Origin: a virus
Strand: one strand, 5' to 3'
DNA length: 37,969 nucleotides
IMG/VR virus record: IMGVR_UViG_3300048832_000030
Span: 1 to 37,969 of that record
Made by a program: the position numbers and the translations under genes. Below, piece by piece: positions 1-9,181 of the stretch (position 1 is the stretch's first letter; the number at the start of each line of letters is the position of its first letter). The notes under the pieces were generated by a model. It searched no databases and had not been told where the DNA came from. It saw only the letters and a list, made by a program, of their open reading frames with translations.

Positions 1-833
1 GCTGCATTGGCGATGTCAAACATATTCAGCGCGAGTTCCTTTGAGATAGACACGCCCTCTCTGGCGGTTCCATGCTCGCGCGATAGGTCGCCGTCGAGCC
101 ACCCTTGCAGCACAGCTTGCTGGCACTCACAAGGACTTCGCGTAAACTCACTAGGGAGCCGTTTAAGGCGTGCACCGGTGTTAAATAACCCTGTAAACAG
201 CTTGGACCAGTGTGTGCCATACACGCTCACCCAGCAGGTGTTGGTTCCACGTACAGCTATGTGCGCTTCCACGCCAGCTTCGTCACGCCATGCATCAACG
301 AGGTCTTTTGCTAGGGTGTCAACCTCGTCTCGGCATAGCGTATAGGTGAGCTTTCCGTGACTGGTTGATCCCTCGGCCACAAATAAGCCCGCAATGCGAC
401 CCCACCCGGCCGTCATGCCAATGAGGTCGGGGAGCGGGGTTCTCGTGACTGCGACAGACCGCTTGCCTGGAATGCCGTAGTGTGCGGTTCCACGAGCGTT
501 GGTAATGTGGTTGTTGTACGGGATGTAGCCAGTCGTCTCTAGCACGACGCTGCCAGCCGCCTGGTAGCGTGGCATGGCCACCAGGTCACCATGAGCGAGG
601 TCACACATGGCCACGTAGCCACGTTTCGTCAGAATAGGGTGCTCTGGCGTGGCATGCAGCAAACTGTGTCCACGCAGTCGTAGTCGCATCATTTCGGTGC
701 TTTTGCGCACCATCGTTGCCACGACGCGCCTGACGCGACCATCACCCGTCAGGACTTCGTCGAGCGTTCGGACCGCTTCTATTGGCTTCTGTGTTCCGTC
801 GCCCATGCGGATCATGGTGCCAGCCGGAAAGCA
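1..833 (-). mobile_element. Intein with LAGLIDADG homing endonuclease domain, partial
   Basis: The intein starts at Cys65 of the host ORF (codon at 833-831) with CFPAGTMI, a classic block A beginning with the nucleophilic Cys1. Block B is TPEH (residues 126-129), with the conserved Thr and His. The first LAGLIDADG helix is AGLFVAEG (212-219), and a second helix is LQGWLDGD (306-313), each with the acidic residue used for metal binding. It is therefore a full-size bifunctional Hint plus endonuclease intein, not a mini-intein. The C-terminal splice block (usually His-Asn then Cys/Ser/Thr) lies beyond the window, so splicing competence cannot be checked. Inteins typically occupy the most conserved sites of their hosts, and a peptidase active site fits. 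Confidence 0.9.
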
Positions 834-1025
834 GCTTCCTTCGTTGCCCTGGTTCTTGATTTTCTTGACCAGCGTCTCCAGCCCCTCGTGTGTCGCCAGT
901 AGTTCATCCCACTGGCTGCGAGGGTAGACGGCCTCCACCTCCTCGTAGACGGCGAACTCGCTGCCGAACACATCGTCACGTGGCAGGCAATCGCCACGGC
1001 CGGGAACGTCGATGAACTGGCTCAT
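1..1025 (-). CDS. Papain-like (C1) cysteine peptidase interrupted by an intein, partial
   Basis: The minus-strand frame is open from an ATG at 1025 to the left edge (341 codons seen). Residues 1-64 look like the N-terminal part of a papain-family peptidase and end in KIKNQGNEGS, matching the KNQG-x-x-GS that precedes the catalytic Cys of C1 peptidases. At residue 65 the sequence becomes an intein (CFPAGT start, see separate entry), so the insertion point lies directly before the expected catalytic Cys. The second extein half lies outside the window. The start overlaps the stop of the upstream gene (ATGA), so translation is probably coupled. In a head operon such a peptidase could act in maturation or in degrading the host envelope, but that is inference. 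The intein call is strong; the papain call rests on a short motif and its position. Confidence 0.75.
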   Translation of the reverse strand, partial: MSQFIDVPGRGDCLPRDDVFGSEFAVYEEVEAVYPRSQWDELLATHEGLETLVKKIKNQGNEGSCFPAGTMIRMGDGTQKPIEAVRTLDEVLTGDGRVRRVVATMVRKSTEMMRLRLRGHSLLHATPEHPILTKRGYVAMCDLAHGDLVAMPRYQAAGSVVLETTGYIPYNNHITNARGTAHYGIPGKRSVAVTRTPLPDLIGMTAGWGRIAGLFVAEGSTSHGKLTYTLCRDEVDTLAKDLVDAWRDEAGVEAHIAVRGTNTCWVSVYGTHWSKLFTGLFNTGARLKRLPSEFTRSPCECQQAVLQGWLDGDLSREHGTAREGVSISKELALNMFDIANA

Positions 1026-1648
1026 TTGCTGATCGCCTCCCTAACGGCGGCCACGGAGGAGGGGAGCGGCACGACGCGGACCAACTGGTTGCCGGCAACT
1101 ACCATCAGGGCAGGCAGGGCTTGGGCAGGTGCCAGTTTCGCACGCCATGCCTCCCACTTGGGCGGGAGTTGCGACACGTCCAGTATCAGCAGCCGCTCGC
1201 TCTGGAACTCTTTCCGCAGGGCGACGTACAGGCTGGCTTGCTGCGGTGTCCGCTGGGCCGTCTCGTTCCAGATCACCGCCCAGCGTTCCCCCGGCGGCAC
1301 CGGAGGAACCGGCGGAGGAGGGTCCGGGCCAGGGTCTCCCCCCAGAGTCACCCGCTGCACCACAGGCTGGCCGTCGCCGGGCGGCAGGTAGATGACGGCG
1401 TACGTGCCAGCCTTGCCCTCCCACAGGATCGATTTGCCGCCGTCCACCAACACCGGCTGGATGGGCATGAAGCCCTCGGCGAACACGATCCATTTGCCCG
1501 GCTCGGGGGCAGTTGCGGCCCCCAGGAGATTGCCCTGTGTTGGCAGCACGACGAGCTGCCCCAGAACCGGGCCACACAGGAGGAGTACCGCACAAAGGAC
1601 GGCACTGGGGAGGAGAGAGCGTCGAATACGTTGGAGGGTGCGTGTCAT
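1022..1648 (-). CDS. Exported protein with thioredoxin-like C-terminal half
   Basis: The ATG at 1648 is chosen because GGGAGA lies about 7 nt upstream and it places a typical signal peptide at the N-terminus: basic MTRTLQRIRR, a hydrophobic core (about residues 11-30), then GQ as a possible cleavage site. A longer reading from 1762 has no such support. The middle carries a Pro/Gly-rich linker of repeated PPP and PVPP. The C-terminal part (IWNETAQRT, LLILDVSQLP, LPALMVVAG) resembles a thioredoxin-like fold with a cis-Pro-like LPAL, but no CxxC is visible. It sits between virion genes and overlaps the peptidase gene by 4 nt. Its role is unknown; an export signal is unusual inside a head operon. 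Confidence 0.6.
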   Translation of the reverse strand: MTRTLQRIRRSLLPSAVLCAVLLLCGPVLGQLVVLPTQGNLLGAATAPEPGKWIVFAEGFMPIQPVLVDGGKSILWEGKAGTYAVIYLPPGDGQPVVQRVTLGGDPGPDPPPPVPPVPPGERWAVIWNETAQRTPQQASLYVALRKEFQSERLLILDVSQLPPKWEAWRAKLAPAQALPALMVVAGNQLVRVVPLPSSVAAVREAISK

Positions 1649-1731
1649 ACGGTTGTCTCCCGGTGGGGTGCCGGTCGGCGCGGCGGTGAGCAGACCGCGC
1701 CGACCAGTCACCACACACCCGGCCCTGGTAA

Positions 1732-2595
1732 CTAACTCGCTGGCCACGCCCGCTGCGCACAAGCACAGGTCCGCACGTCGATGTAGTAGTCGTCGGCGTG
1801 CGCGTTCTTGAGACCCAACAGCGGAGCCATCCCGATTCCGTCAGGGAACGTGGCGTCGTCGATGTCGGTGGACAAGATGGCGTTGGCGGTATCCGGTGCC
1901 ATCCGCGTCGTGCTGCGGTCGCCGGTGCCCCACCACGGCGTGAGCACCTTGGTCTGCGGGTTGTACCGCAGGCCAAAGTGATACCACGTCAGTTCTGCAA
2001 TCGTCTTCCAGTCACCGACGTGCTCAATCACGCCGCCGCTGGCCTTCTGGTACACAAGGTCAACCGTTGTCGTATTGCCTTCCGGCTTGAAGAGGCCGAT
2101 CAGGCCCGTATCGGCCAGCGTTCCGGCATCGGCAATCATATTGGTGGCCAGCAGACCCTGAGCCAAACCCAGGAAGAACCCGCTTTTGGCAGTCGTGTCG
2201 TTGGCCATACGGAACGACACCTCGAACACCAACTCCCTGGCGTCCGCTGCGGTATCGGAAATCATGAACGGGTCGCCGCCACCGCAACCCTTGATCCACG
2301 CCTCCTGATTGTCGGTCGTGGCAAAGAACCGTATCGCCGGACCATCTCCGTACTCCGTATGGAGCGTGCCCCGGATGTACTCGGCCGAATCCGTGTAGCC
2401 GGTCCACCCGCCGCCAACATTGACCACCGTGGTGGTCGCCACCGGCACGAACGGTGGATTGGCGGGGTCCAACATGCACCCGAACCCCACGCTCTGATCC
2501 TTCAGAGCGAAAATCTCATTGTAGGGAAAGTTCTTCCATAAGTCGTAGGTCAGCCCCACTCCCTGCTGATTTTCATGCTTGTTGTAAAGATCCAT
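1732..2595 (-). CDS. Putative virion protein downstream of the capsid gene
   Basis: This 287-residue protein is preceded by AAAGGGG about 7 nt before the ATG. It contains no motif I can name. Its composition is beta-rich with many Gly, Thr, Asp and aromatic residues (VVNVGGGWTGY, YHFGLRYNPQ, FKPEG), suggesting a jelly-roll or concanavalin-like sandwich as in decoration or fibre proteins. The position directly after the capsid gene in the same operon suggests a capsid-associated or head-decoration protein. The C-terminus has CACAQ, a small Cys cluster. The function is inferred from position only. Confidence 0.6.
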   Translation of the reverse strand: MDLYNKHENQQGVGLTYDLWKNFPYNEIFALKDQSVGFGCMLDPANPPFVPVATTTVVNVGGGWTGYTDSAEYIRGTLHTEYGDGPAIRFFATTDNQEAWIKGCGGGDPFMISDTAADARELVFEVSFRMANDTTAKSGFFLGLAQGLLATNMIADAGTLADTGLIGLFKPEGNTTTVDLVYQKASGGVIEHVGDWKTIAELTWYHFGLRYNPQTKVLTPWWGTGDRSTTRMAPDTANAILSTDIDDATFPDGIGMAPLLGLKNAHADDYYIDVRTCACAQRAWPAS

Positions 2596-2660
2596 GTTGG
2601 ACCCCTTTCCAATTCAAAAGAAATATTGGCTTGAGAAACTCGCTAGCAACGGTGGCGCGG

Positions 2661-3716
2661 TTACGCCACGTAGAACACAAACCCGCCCTGACGACGGTCG
2701 TAGCACACGGTGTTGCCCCAGTTGTCCATGTGCCGCTCCCGCACGGTGTGCTGCCGCGCCGCTTCCTTCGGCGGGTGCTTCACCATGTTGCGGCCTTCCT
2801 TGAAGAAGTACTCGAACTTGTTCCAGTTGATCCCGTAGAACGGGGCCTGGCTGTCGTAAGCGTCCGAGTCCGTATTGGTCAGCGCTGGCACCCAGGTCAC
2901 GACGTTGCCCCGGATCACGACCTCGCCCGCCCAGCGGCCGACATCGTTGCCCAGGTTGTCGTTCCCCGCTTGCAGCAGACGCCGCATCGTGGCCAGCACG
3001 CTGTGGACCGTGTAGAAGCCCCACTGCGCCATGCCGCCACCAATCTCCGGGTACGACTGCGGTGCCTGGAAGTAACAGTAGTCGCAGGCGTTGACCACCT
3101 TCTCGATCAGGTCGTCACGGCTGACCTGCACGTACGTGCCCGTGTAGTTCTTCCACTTGGGATACGTGGCGGTAGCGATACTGCCCGCACCACTGGTGAA
3201 ACCACTCGGGTCGCCGCCGTTGAAGCCCAGCGTGGCGTTCTTCTGAATCCAGAAGGGGATGCCAGCCGGAGGTCGCGGATCTTCGCTGCTGGACGCGGGT
3301 GCCGTCCACAGCGCCGTCTCCATCAGCTCGAAAAAGTCGTTGTAGAGCCCCTGCTCCAGCAACAGCATCTCGCGGATGATGGTTTCGGGGCCGCTCTGGA
3401 ACGATTCCTCGTCGATGTCGTAGATGTAGTTGACCGTCTGCTTGGACCACTCCTGTGTGGCCTTCGTCATGACGTTCACCCGGTTGGTGTCGTCCACGGC
3501 GTACAGGCCGGAGTGTTTGGCGGTCCCCTGGTTCCCGGTGCGCAGCTTCCACTCCAGTCGCGGGCCACCGCGCTCGGGCTTCTGCTTGCTCTTGAACCAG
3601 CGGCTGGCGAAGTGGTACTGCTGAAGCGGCATCGAGATATCGACCCACTCGTTCTTCGAGTACCGATTCAGGGTCAATTCGATGAAGTCGTCGATCTGTT
3701 CGTGGTAGAGTGCCAT
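2661..3716 (-). CDS. Putative major capsid protein
   Basis: This 351-residue protein lies in the canonical place for a coat protein: portal, small protein, scaffold-like protein, then this gene. Its size fits an HK97-fold coat. Compositional features fit too: an N-terminal helical part, an extended region with many Trp and Tyr residues, LEWKLRTGN, and an FEYFFKEGRN segment near the C-terminus. No catalytic motif is seen. The ATG at 3716 is preceded by GGAG and AAGG at suitable distance. The 17-nt gap to the upstream gene indicates one operon. I do not recognise it as a close member of a named capsid family, so the assignment is mainly syntenic. Confidence 0.7.
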   Translation of the reverse strand: MALYHEQIDDFIELTLNRYSKNEWVDISMPLQQYHFASRWFKSKQKPERGGPRLEWKLRTGNQGTAKHSGLYAVDDTNRVNVMTKATQEWSKQTVNYIYDIDEESFQSGPETIIREMLLLEQGLYNDFFELMETALWTAPASSSEDPRPPAGIPFWIQKNATLGFNGGDPSGFTSGAGSIATATYPKWKNYTGTYVQVSRDDLIEKVVNACDYCYFQAPQSYPEIGGGMAQWGFYTVHSVLATMRRLLQAGNDNLGNDVGRWAGEVVIRGNVVTWVPALTNTDSDAYDSQAPFYGINWNKFEYFFKEGRNMVKHPPKEAARQHTVRERHMDNWGNTVCYDRRQGGFVFYVA

Positions 3717-3732
3717 GGCACCTTACTCCGTA

Positions 3733-4854
3733 TTATCTATCGCCGCTGTCCTGCAACATGGAGTAAAAGGCCTGCTTCAGCACCGGGTCATGGCTCGGGT
3801 CGCCGGTCCACGGGGCCTGATCGTTCAGACCGACCCGCTTCCCGCTGTGCCCAAGTTTTTTCTTCCCCTGCTGCTGAATGCCTTTGGCCCACTGTTGCTG
3901 GCGCTGGGCGGTGAGTTGTTCAGAAAATTCCAGTTGCAGCGCCCTTTTCAAAAGCGTCGGCGTCCAGGCCACCTCCTGGCCGAGACTCCGCGCGCCGCTG
4001 CGCAGCACCTGCGCGGCGGTGAGCAGTTTGTCCCGATTGGCCAGTTGCGACTTGGTGCGCGTGCCATCGGTCTTCCCGAACAGGTCGTCGTGACCCAGGG
4101 TGTCCACGAGCGTCTGCAACTGCTGCTGCTGACTCTCGACGGCCTGCTGCCGGGACTCCGCCAGTTGCGACTCCAGCTCCGCCACCCGCGCGTCAAAGCG
4201 GCGGGAGAGCGTGTCGGAGAGCTTGGCGAACTCCTGAATCAATCCCTCGTCGTACTCGTCGGTGGACAGCGACGGCTCGTAGCCTGTCGTCTCCGACTTG
4301 GTGGGGAGGAAGCGACCGTCCTTGCCGCGCGGCGATTCAGACTCTGCCGGGGGCTGCTGGGTATCGGTCCCTTCCGGTTCGGGAACTCCTTCCTTGGCGC
4401 TGCGATAAAGCACCTGATCGAAGAGCTTGGCATGACGCTCCAGCTCCTCGGGTCCGCTAAGCTCGCGCAGTTGGTCCGCGTCCAAGCCCAGCATGGTGGC
4501 CAGCTCCTGATGTTCTGGGGAGAGCTGCTCCACCCAGTCCTCACCGTCCGGTTGGGCGGCGGCATCGGCTTCCTGGTCGGCAACCATGTGCTCCAGGTCG
4601 CTCGGGAGTTTCGTATTGTCCACGGTGGGCGTCACGTCCACGACCGGGCGCGACTCGATCATGGCCTCCGCTTCCACGGGGCGCTGCGGCACCTTGGCGG
4701 TAGCGGCAGACTTCTTAGCGGCCTTGCCGTTCTTTGCTTTCTCCGGCGGCGCAGCGGCAGCGGCCTGCTGCTTGGCCTCAAAGCGGTCCAGCGCGGCCGT
4801 GGCGGCGGCTACATCCAGTTTGCCTTCCGAGGTTGTCAGTTCACCTGTGGACAT
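3733..4854 (-). CDS. Putative scaffolding protein
   Basis: This acidic, low-complexity protein of 373 residues has Ala/Lys-rich N-terminal segments, long Glu/Gln-rich helices (RFDARVAELESQLAES, QQAVESQQQQ) and a basic C-terminal part. This is the typical makeup of phage scaffolding proteins, which chaperone coat assembly and leave or are degraded before packaging. It lies directly upstream of the putative capsid gene and downstream of the portal gene, the usual order. No protease motif is visible, so it is probably scaffold only. GGAG lies about 10 nt before the ATG. The sequence diverges too fast to assign a family. Confidence 0.65.
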   Translation of the reverse strand: MSTGELTTSEGKLDVAAATAALDRFEAKQQAAAAAPPEKAKNGKAAKKSAATAKVPQRPVEAEAMIESRPVVDVTPTVDNTKLPSDLEHMVADQEADAAAQPDGEDWVEQLSPEHQELATMLGLDADQLRELSGPEELERHAKLFDQVLYRSAKEGVPEPEGTDTQQPPAESESPRGKDGRFLPTKSETTGYEPSLSTDEYDEGLIQEFAKLSDTLSRRFDARVAELESQLAESRQQAVESQQQQLQTLVDTLGHDDLFGKTDGTRTKSQLANRDKLLTAAQVLRSGARSLGQEVAWTPTLLKRALQLEFSEQLTAQRQQQWAKGIQQQGKKKLGHSGKRVGLNDQAPWTGDPSHDPVLKQAFYSMLQDSGDR

Positions 4855-4893
4855 GATTCATTCGCTCCGGTGCTGTGGTGTGTGGGGGTGTGT

Positions 4894-5199
4894 TTAGTGA
4901 TGGCCAGACCAGTCGCCGTACCCGGCGTCGTTATCGCGCAAGTTGCGCAGCTTCATCACCTCGTTGCGGGCCTGCCGCGACTCCAGCACACAATCGCCGC
5001 TGGCGTCGTGGTGCGCGCCGGTGATGCCGTGCCGCGCGTAGAGTTGGTTGAACTCCGCACTCTGCTGCGGGTGACAACCTAGTGCCAGTGACCGCAGCGG
5101 ATGGGCAGCGCTGTACGCCAGGTTCACCAGCGGTGAAGCGAACACGCGGCTGCGGTTCCGGGTGAAGTCCAGGCGTTGGCGACGGTTATACTGGCTCAT
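4894..5199 (-). CDS. Small conserved-position protein between portal and scaffold genes
   Basis: This 101-residue protein starts at an ATG overlapping the portal stop (ATGA), so it is translationally coupled to portal. It is His-, Arg- and Asn-rich (YARHGITGAHHDASGDC). I see no recognisable domain. A position between portal and scaffold suggests a role in head assembly or head-tail joining, but nothing in the sequence confirms this. Confidence 0.6.
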   Translation of the reverse strand: MSQYNRRQRLDFTRNRSRVFASPLVNLAYSAAHPLRSLALGCHPQQSAEFNQLYARHGITGAHHDASGDCVLESRQARNEVMKLRNLRDNDAGYGDWSGHH

Positions 5200-6953
5200 T
5201 GCTGAAGACTCGCTAACTGATCGGGATTCACCTGCCCGCCACCCAGCAGCACCTGCTGCATGACGTGGCTGCGCGAATCGGGGGTCCCGCCGGTCGGCAC
5301 ATTGCGCCGCACGTAATTGCGTGTAGTTTGAGCGGGCATGTGCTGCTGACCGGCGGGACCAGGCCGATCCACCACGGGAGGCTGCTGGAAGGTCACGATG
5401 TGTTCCAGTTCCGGCAGGTGCAGCACCTCCGCGTAATGCCGCACCAGTTCCTGCACGTTGATCGTGCCGCCCGACTCCGAGAGGATCGGGTACAGATTGA
5501 CCAACTGCCCGATGGCCTGCTCCATCTTCTGGGCCTTGGCCTCCGGCGGCTCGTAGTTCATCGAGTAGGGCTCGATATCGAAGTTGTATTGCCAGAAGTC
5601 GCCTTCGCGCTTGTCCGGCGTCCAGTCAATCGACAGCGTGGTGCCCGTGCCGGGGGCCAGTTCGATACTCTGATGAATCGTCATGGCCTTGTCGGCCCAC
5701 AGCAGATGCCCCAGCGAGCCCATCACCTCGGCCACGAAGGTATGGACCCGCTGTTGCATCTTGGCTTCTTTGCGGCTCGATGCGCTGTAGATCAACTGCT
5801 CCTGACCCAGCGTCGGGGCCTGCGGTCCCAGTCCCGCCATCGCCCGCAGGTTCCCCGCCTGCCGGTCGAACAGGTCCAGCACGCCAATCGAGAACGCCAT
5901 GTTGGCCTGGTCCACGCCGCCCTGCTGAATGACGTTGATGCCCTGCGGGTCTTGCACCTTGACCCAGTCACCGTCGTTGACTCGCTTGAGTCGTTCGGCA
6001 TCGTCTACCGCCTCGGGCCGGTAGGTTGGGTTCGCCTTCTGCCGCTTGGCCTGCCGGGCCTGCTTGCGCATCAGGCCGTTGTAGAGCAAGTGCAGCCCCA
6101 TCAGGTTCTGAGCGGGGCTGGTGGGAATCACGTTGTCCGGCACTTCGGCAAAGGACAGGAACTTGTACGGACCACCCTCGGGGCCAGCGTCCACGAGCTT
6201 CAACGGCTTGGCCGTCACATGGCGGCTGAACACGCCGACCTTCTCCAAGTCCGGCAGCCATATGTCCATCAGGTCGCACATCGGCTCGTATTCGTCGTTG
6301 TCCACCATGGACCCGGACGAGATCTGCTGGGCCTGCTCCTCGGCCCGCTCCCACTTGCTCGACGGCGAAAGCTGTTTGACCACGCTCTTGTCGAAGTCCG
6401 GGTCGTCCAACACCGCCGACCACGGCACCCGGTACTCGTCCCACATGAACTTGCAGCGCCGGATGTCCTTGACGCTCATGTCCAGCCCGAAGTCGTCGCT
6501 GCTCACGCGGCAGGTGTACGGTCGGCCGGGATCGGCCCACACGTCATCCAGCAGTTGCAGCGACTGCCACTCGGCCAGGAACACCTTGGCCACGCCCCAG
6601 GAAAAGAAGGCATCCAGCACGATCTGCTGGCACGTCTGGTTGAACTGGATCTCCTTGATGTAGTTGTTTATCGCCTGCTGGAAGCGGTAGCCGAACGCAC
6701 GCAGATGCGTGTGCGGCGTGGTGACCCGCACCCGTGGCAGCCGGGCCGCCAGACCGATGGTGTAGGCGTCGGCGGTGAGGTTCAGGAGATTGACCAGCAC
6801 CTCGAACTGCGCGCCCTGGGCGTTGTAGTAGGAACCCACGAACTCCCGCAGCATCTTGAGCCGGTTGAGCCGGAAGGGCCGCAAGGCTTGGCGGCTGGCG
6901 TCAACGGCGGTGTAGAGACGGTGGAGGTCTTGCTTGCTGCCCAGGTCGATCAC
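5196..6953 (-). CDS. Portal protein
   Basis: This 585-residue protein fits a portal in size and position (directly after the large terminase). Portal proteins form the dodecameric DNA gateway at one capsid vertex. Supporting features are an N-terminal helical segment, a wing-like region, and a central run (KVQDPQGINVIQQGG, then a helix with MAGLGPQAPTLGQEQ) that resembles the clip/crown area of portals in related podo- and siphoviruses. A GTG start at 6953 is preferred because GGAGG lies 9 nt upstream; the ATG at 7007 has no ribosome-binding site. The stop overlaps the next gene by 4 nt. Confidence 0.82.
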   Translation of the reverse strand: MIDLGSKQDLHRLYTAVDASRQALRPFRLNRLKMLREFVGSYYNAQGAQFEVLVNLLNLTADAYTIGLAARLPRVRVTTPHTHLRAFGYRFQQAINNYIKEIQFNQTCQQIVLDAFFSWGVAKVFLAEWQSLQLLDDVWADPGRPYTCRVSSDDFGLDMSVKDIRRCKFMWDEYRVPWSAVLDDPDFDKSVVKQLSPSSKWERAEEQAQQISSGSMVDNDEYEPMCDLMDIWLPDLEKVGVFSRHVTAKPLKLVDAGPEGGPYKFLSFAEVPDNVIPTSPAQNLMGLHLLYNGLMRKQARQAKRQKANPTYRPEAVDDAERLKRVNDGDWVKVQDPQGINVIQQGGVDQANMAFSIGVLDLFDRQAGNLRAMAGLGPQAPTLGQEQLIYSASSRKEAKMQQRVHTFVAEVMGSLGHLLWADKAMTIHQSIELAPGTGTTLSIDWTPDKREGDFWQYNFDIEPYSMNYEPPEAKAQKMEQAIGQLVNLYPILSESGGTINVQELVRHYAEVLHLPELEHIVTFQQPPVVDRPGPAGQQHMPAQTTRNYVRRNVPTGGTPDSRSHVMQQVLLGGGQVNPDQLASLQQ

Positions 6954-7114
6954 CCCGGCGACCCTCCATGAAAAACGGGCTGGCCAGACGCAAATAAAAA
7001 CAGGCAAAGCGGTGAACCGGCACCGGCTTGCCTGTGTTGTGTCTGGCCATTAACGGTTAGCTAGACCGTCAATTTGCCCTATATTTTGTGACTAAGGGTG
7101 GAAATCTTGCCCGT

Positions 7115-9181
7115 CTACCCCCAGTCGTCGCCGCATGTTACCGCTGTGGGGGTGAAAACGTCAAGTCTCCCCTCCTCCCAGGGGTCCGACCCCACGGACA
7201 GGTACAGCTCGTCAAATTCCTTGAGCCTCGCCGCCATGGAGCCGGGCGGGACCATGATGACCTCCTGCTCCGCCCGCTCGGCCAGGTGCGGGTCTTCGGC
7301 ACAGACGTGCCAGGCCAGGCAGGCGGCGATGACCCGGTCACCGTGCGCCCGACCCTTGGAGCCCTCGTCGTCGGTCTTGGTGCTGCCGACGTGGATGATC
7401 TTGCCGTTCTTCCACGAATACTCGTGCAGCTCGTTGAGCATCTCCCGGCTGCGGGGCACGAACGCCCGCTGGGCGATGGCCGCCTGCAAGACCTCGAACA
7501 GCTTGAGCTTCAGGTCGTCGTCCTTCATCCAGAAGCCGTATTTCTGGGTCAGCTTCTTGAACCCCACGACCTCCGTATTGCGCCGCCAGACCTTCTGGTA
7601 GCCAATCGTTTCGAGCATCGTGGTCATGAAGGCGCTGGCGAAGTTGGCCTCGGGGATGACCAACGCCTCGTGGAACCAGCGGGCCAGGGCCACAACCACA
7701 TGCGCGAACCGCTGCTGCGGGTACGTGTTGCTGGTCCACTGGGCCACCTGCTCCCCAGTCAGGCGATTGACCACCACGGCGGCGCTGTTGCTGGAGAAGT
7801 CGTTCCCCGTCCCGGCGCTCACGTCCACGCCGACCACGTACAGCCCAACCGGCACCTGCCCGTTGAGCCCGATGGGCGTCCACAACTGGAACTCGCCATC
7901 CTCCTGGGCCACGACCTGGGGAGCACGCACCTCGGCCTGCTCCATGTCCACCACCAGCCGCCCTTGCACCAGCGGCGGCCGGGCGCACTCGGCAATCGCC
8001 TGCTTGACGATCTCGCCGTTGAAGACCTTCGACTCCGCCCCGCGCGGGTCGCGGTCCAGTTCCTGGGCGATGCCGCGCGGCGTGCTGCCAGGCCGCAGAC
8101 ACTGCTGGTTGTACCACACGTTCCGCAGCCGGTTCTCCACCACGAACCCGCGCCGCTTGAGCTGCTGATGCTGATACCGGATCACCTCCAGATCTCTCGG
8201 CATCAGCCGCCCGTCCCGCTCCGGGTACGCCTCCATGATCTTGCCCATCACGACGCGGTACAGTTGCCGGTTCTGCGTGGGGTTGTCCCGCCAGTCCAGC
8301 ACGATCTTGACCGCGTTGTTGTCCTCGGTGGCCGCCTCGTAATACGCGCCACTGTCGCCCTTGTACGTGCTCACCAGGAACCTGGCGTTAGTCACATGGC
8401 TCGTGCTGTTGAGCGCCGCGTAATCCTCACCCGGATTGAACGTGGCGAATTCATCCAACACGAACACCGTCTTGCGACCACCGCGCGCCACGTCCCCGGT
8501 AGCACTGTAGCCGACGATGTTGGCTCCGTTGGCCGGGTTGACGATGGAGTGCTCCGACAGGTTGCGATGCTTCTGCCAGTCGAACCCCTCCGGCTGCAAC
8601 CAACTCGGCAGCATCTTCAACGCCCAGCAGAATTTCCACAGCAGCGTGTCCGGGTCGCGCGTGCTGTCCACCAGCTTCTCATTGCGCGTCACCAACCCGG
8701 CGCTGAACAGGTCATCCCGCAGCCATCGCCGCAGTAGCACCATCAGATACATCCACGTCGCACCCTGACCACGGCTCTTGTCGATGACGATATCCAGCGG
8801 CTCCTCCCGCGCCTCGGAGTCCGTGATGGCACGGTCCATCGTGATGATGGCTGGGTCCTGGTGCGGCCAGGTGGCTAGCGGTCGTGTCTTCACCAACCCG
8901 CGCGGTTCATAGACAAAACACCCAAAGTTGCAGAAGAACAACACGTCCTCGAAGCACGCTTGCCGCAGATCGCGCTGCAGCCCCTTGTCACCCGCCGCCG
9001 CCTCCAGCAGCGTGATCCGCCACTGAAGATTCTCCATGGGGGTGCGCTTGCGGCAATACTGCGGCGCGTAGTACGGACACTCCGCATACGCACCGGCCGC
9101 CAACGACGCATCGAGCTTCGTCTTGCGCCGCGCGTACCGTTCCTTAACTCCCCGCCGCACCTGCGCCCGACCGTGGGCCAT
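7115..9181 (-). CDS. terL: Terminase large subunit (packaging ATPase-nuclease)
   Basis: This 688-residue protein has both terminase domains. The ATPase part carries a deviant Walker A, KSRGQGAT (135-142), and a Walker B, VFVLDEFA (239-246), with the catalytic Glu. The nuclease part carries the RNase H-like acidic triad: GVDVSAGTGND (451-461), Glu511 in PEANFAS, and HGDRVIA (613-619). It cuts concatemeric DNA and drives it through the portal. GGAGGTG lies just before the ATG. Its first 38 nt overlap the upstream small gene. About 160 nt separate its end from the portal start, with no other gene apparent. Confidence 0.93.
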   Translation of the reverse strand: MAHGRAQVRRGVKERYARRKTKLDASLAAGAYAECPYYAPQYCRKRTPMENLQWRITLLEAAAGDKGLQRDLRQACFEDVLFFCNFGCFVYEPRGLVKTRPLATWPHQDPAIITMDRAITDSEAREEPLDIVIDKSRGQGATWMYLMVLLRRWLRDDLFSAGLVTRNEKLVDSTRDPDTLLWKFCWALKMLPSWLQPEGFDWQKHRNLSEHSIVNPANGANIVGYSATGDVARGGRKTVFVLDEFATFNPGEDYAALNSTSHVTNARFLVSTYKGDSGAYYEAATEDNNAVKIVLDWRDNPTQNRQLYRVVMGKIMEAYPERDGRLMPRDLEVIRYQHQQLKRRGFVVENRLRNVWYNQQCLRPGSTPRGIAQELDRDPRGAESKVFNGEIVKQAIAECARPPLVQGRLVVDMEQAEVRAPQVVAQEDGEFQLWTPIGLNGQVPVGLYVVGVDVSAGTGNDFSSNSAAVVVNRLTGEQVAQWTSNTYPQQRFAHVVVALARWFHEALVIPEANFASAFMTTMLETIGYQKVWRRNTEVVGFKKLTQKYGFWMKDDDLKLKLFEVLQAAIAQRAFVPRSREMLNELHEYSWKNGKIIHVGSTKTDDEGSKGRAHGDRVIAACLAWHVCAEDPHLAERAEQEVIMVPPGSMAARLKEFDELYLSVGSDPWEEGRLDVFTPTAVTCGDDWG

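Noticed and set aside
7-345. Plus-strand 112-codon frame at the left edge
   Set aside because: It lies opposite the intein, whose motifs are clear on the minus strand; no ribosome-binding site or domain.
2454-3914. Long plus-strand frame of 486 codons
   Set aside because: Antisense shadow of the capsid and neighbouring genes caused by high GC; protein is low-complexity and lacks motifs.
5265-6971. Plus-strand 568-codon frame
   Set aside because: Exact antisense of the portal gene, His/Arg/Leu-rich shadow composition.
7088-8737. Plus-strand 549-codon frame
   Set aside because: Antisense of the large terminase, which has full motif support.
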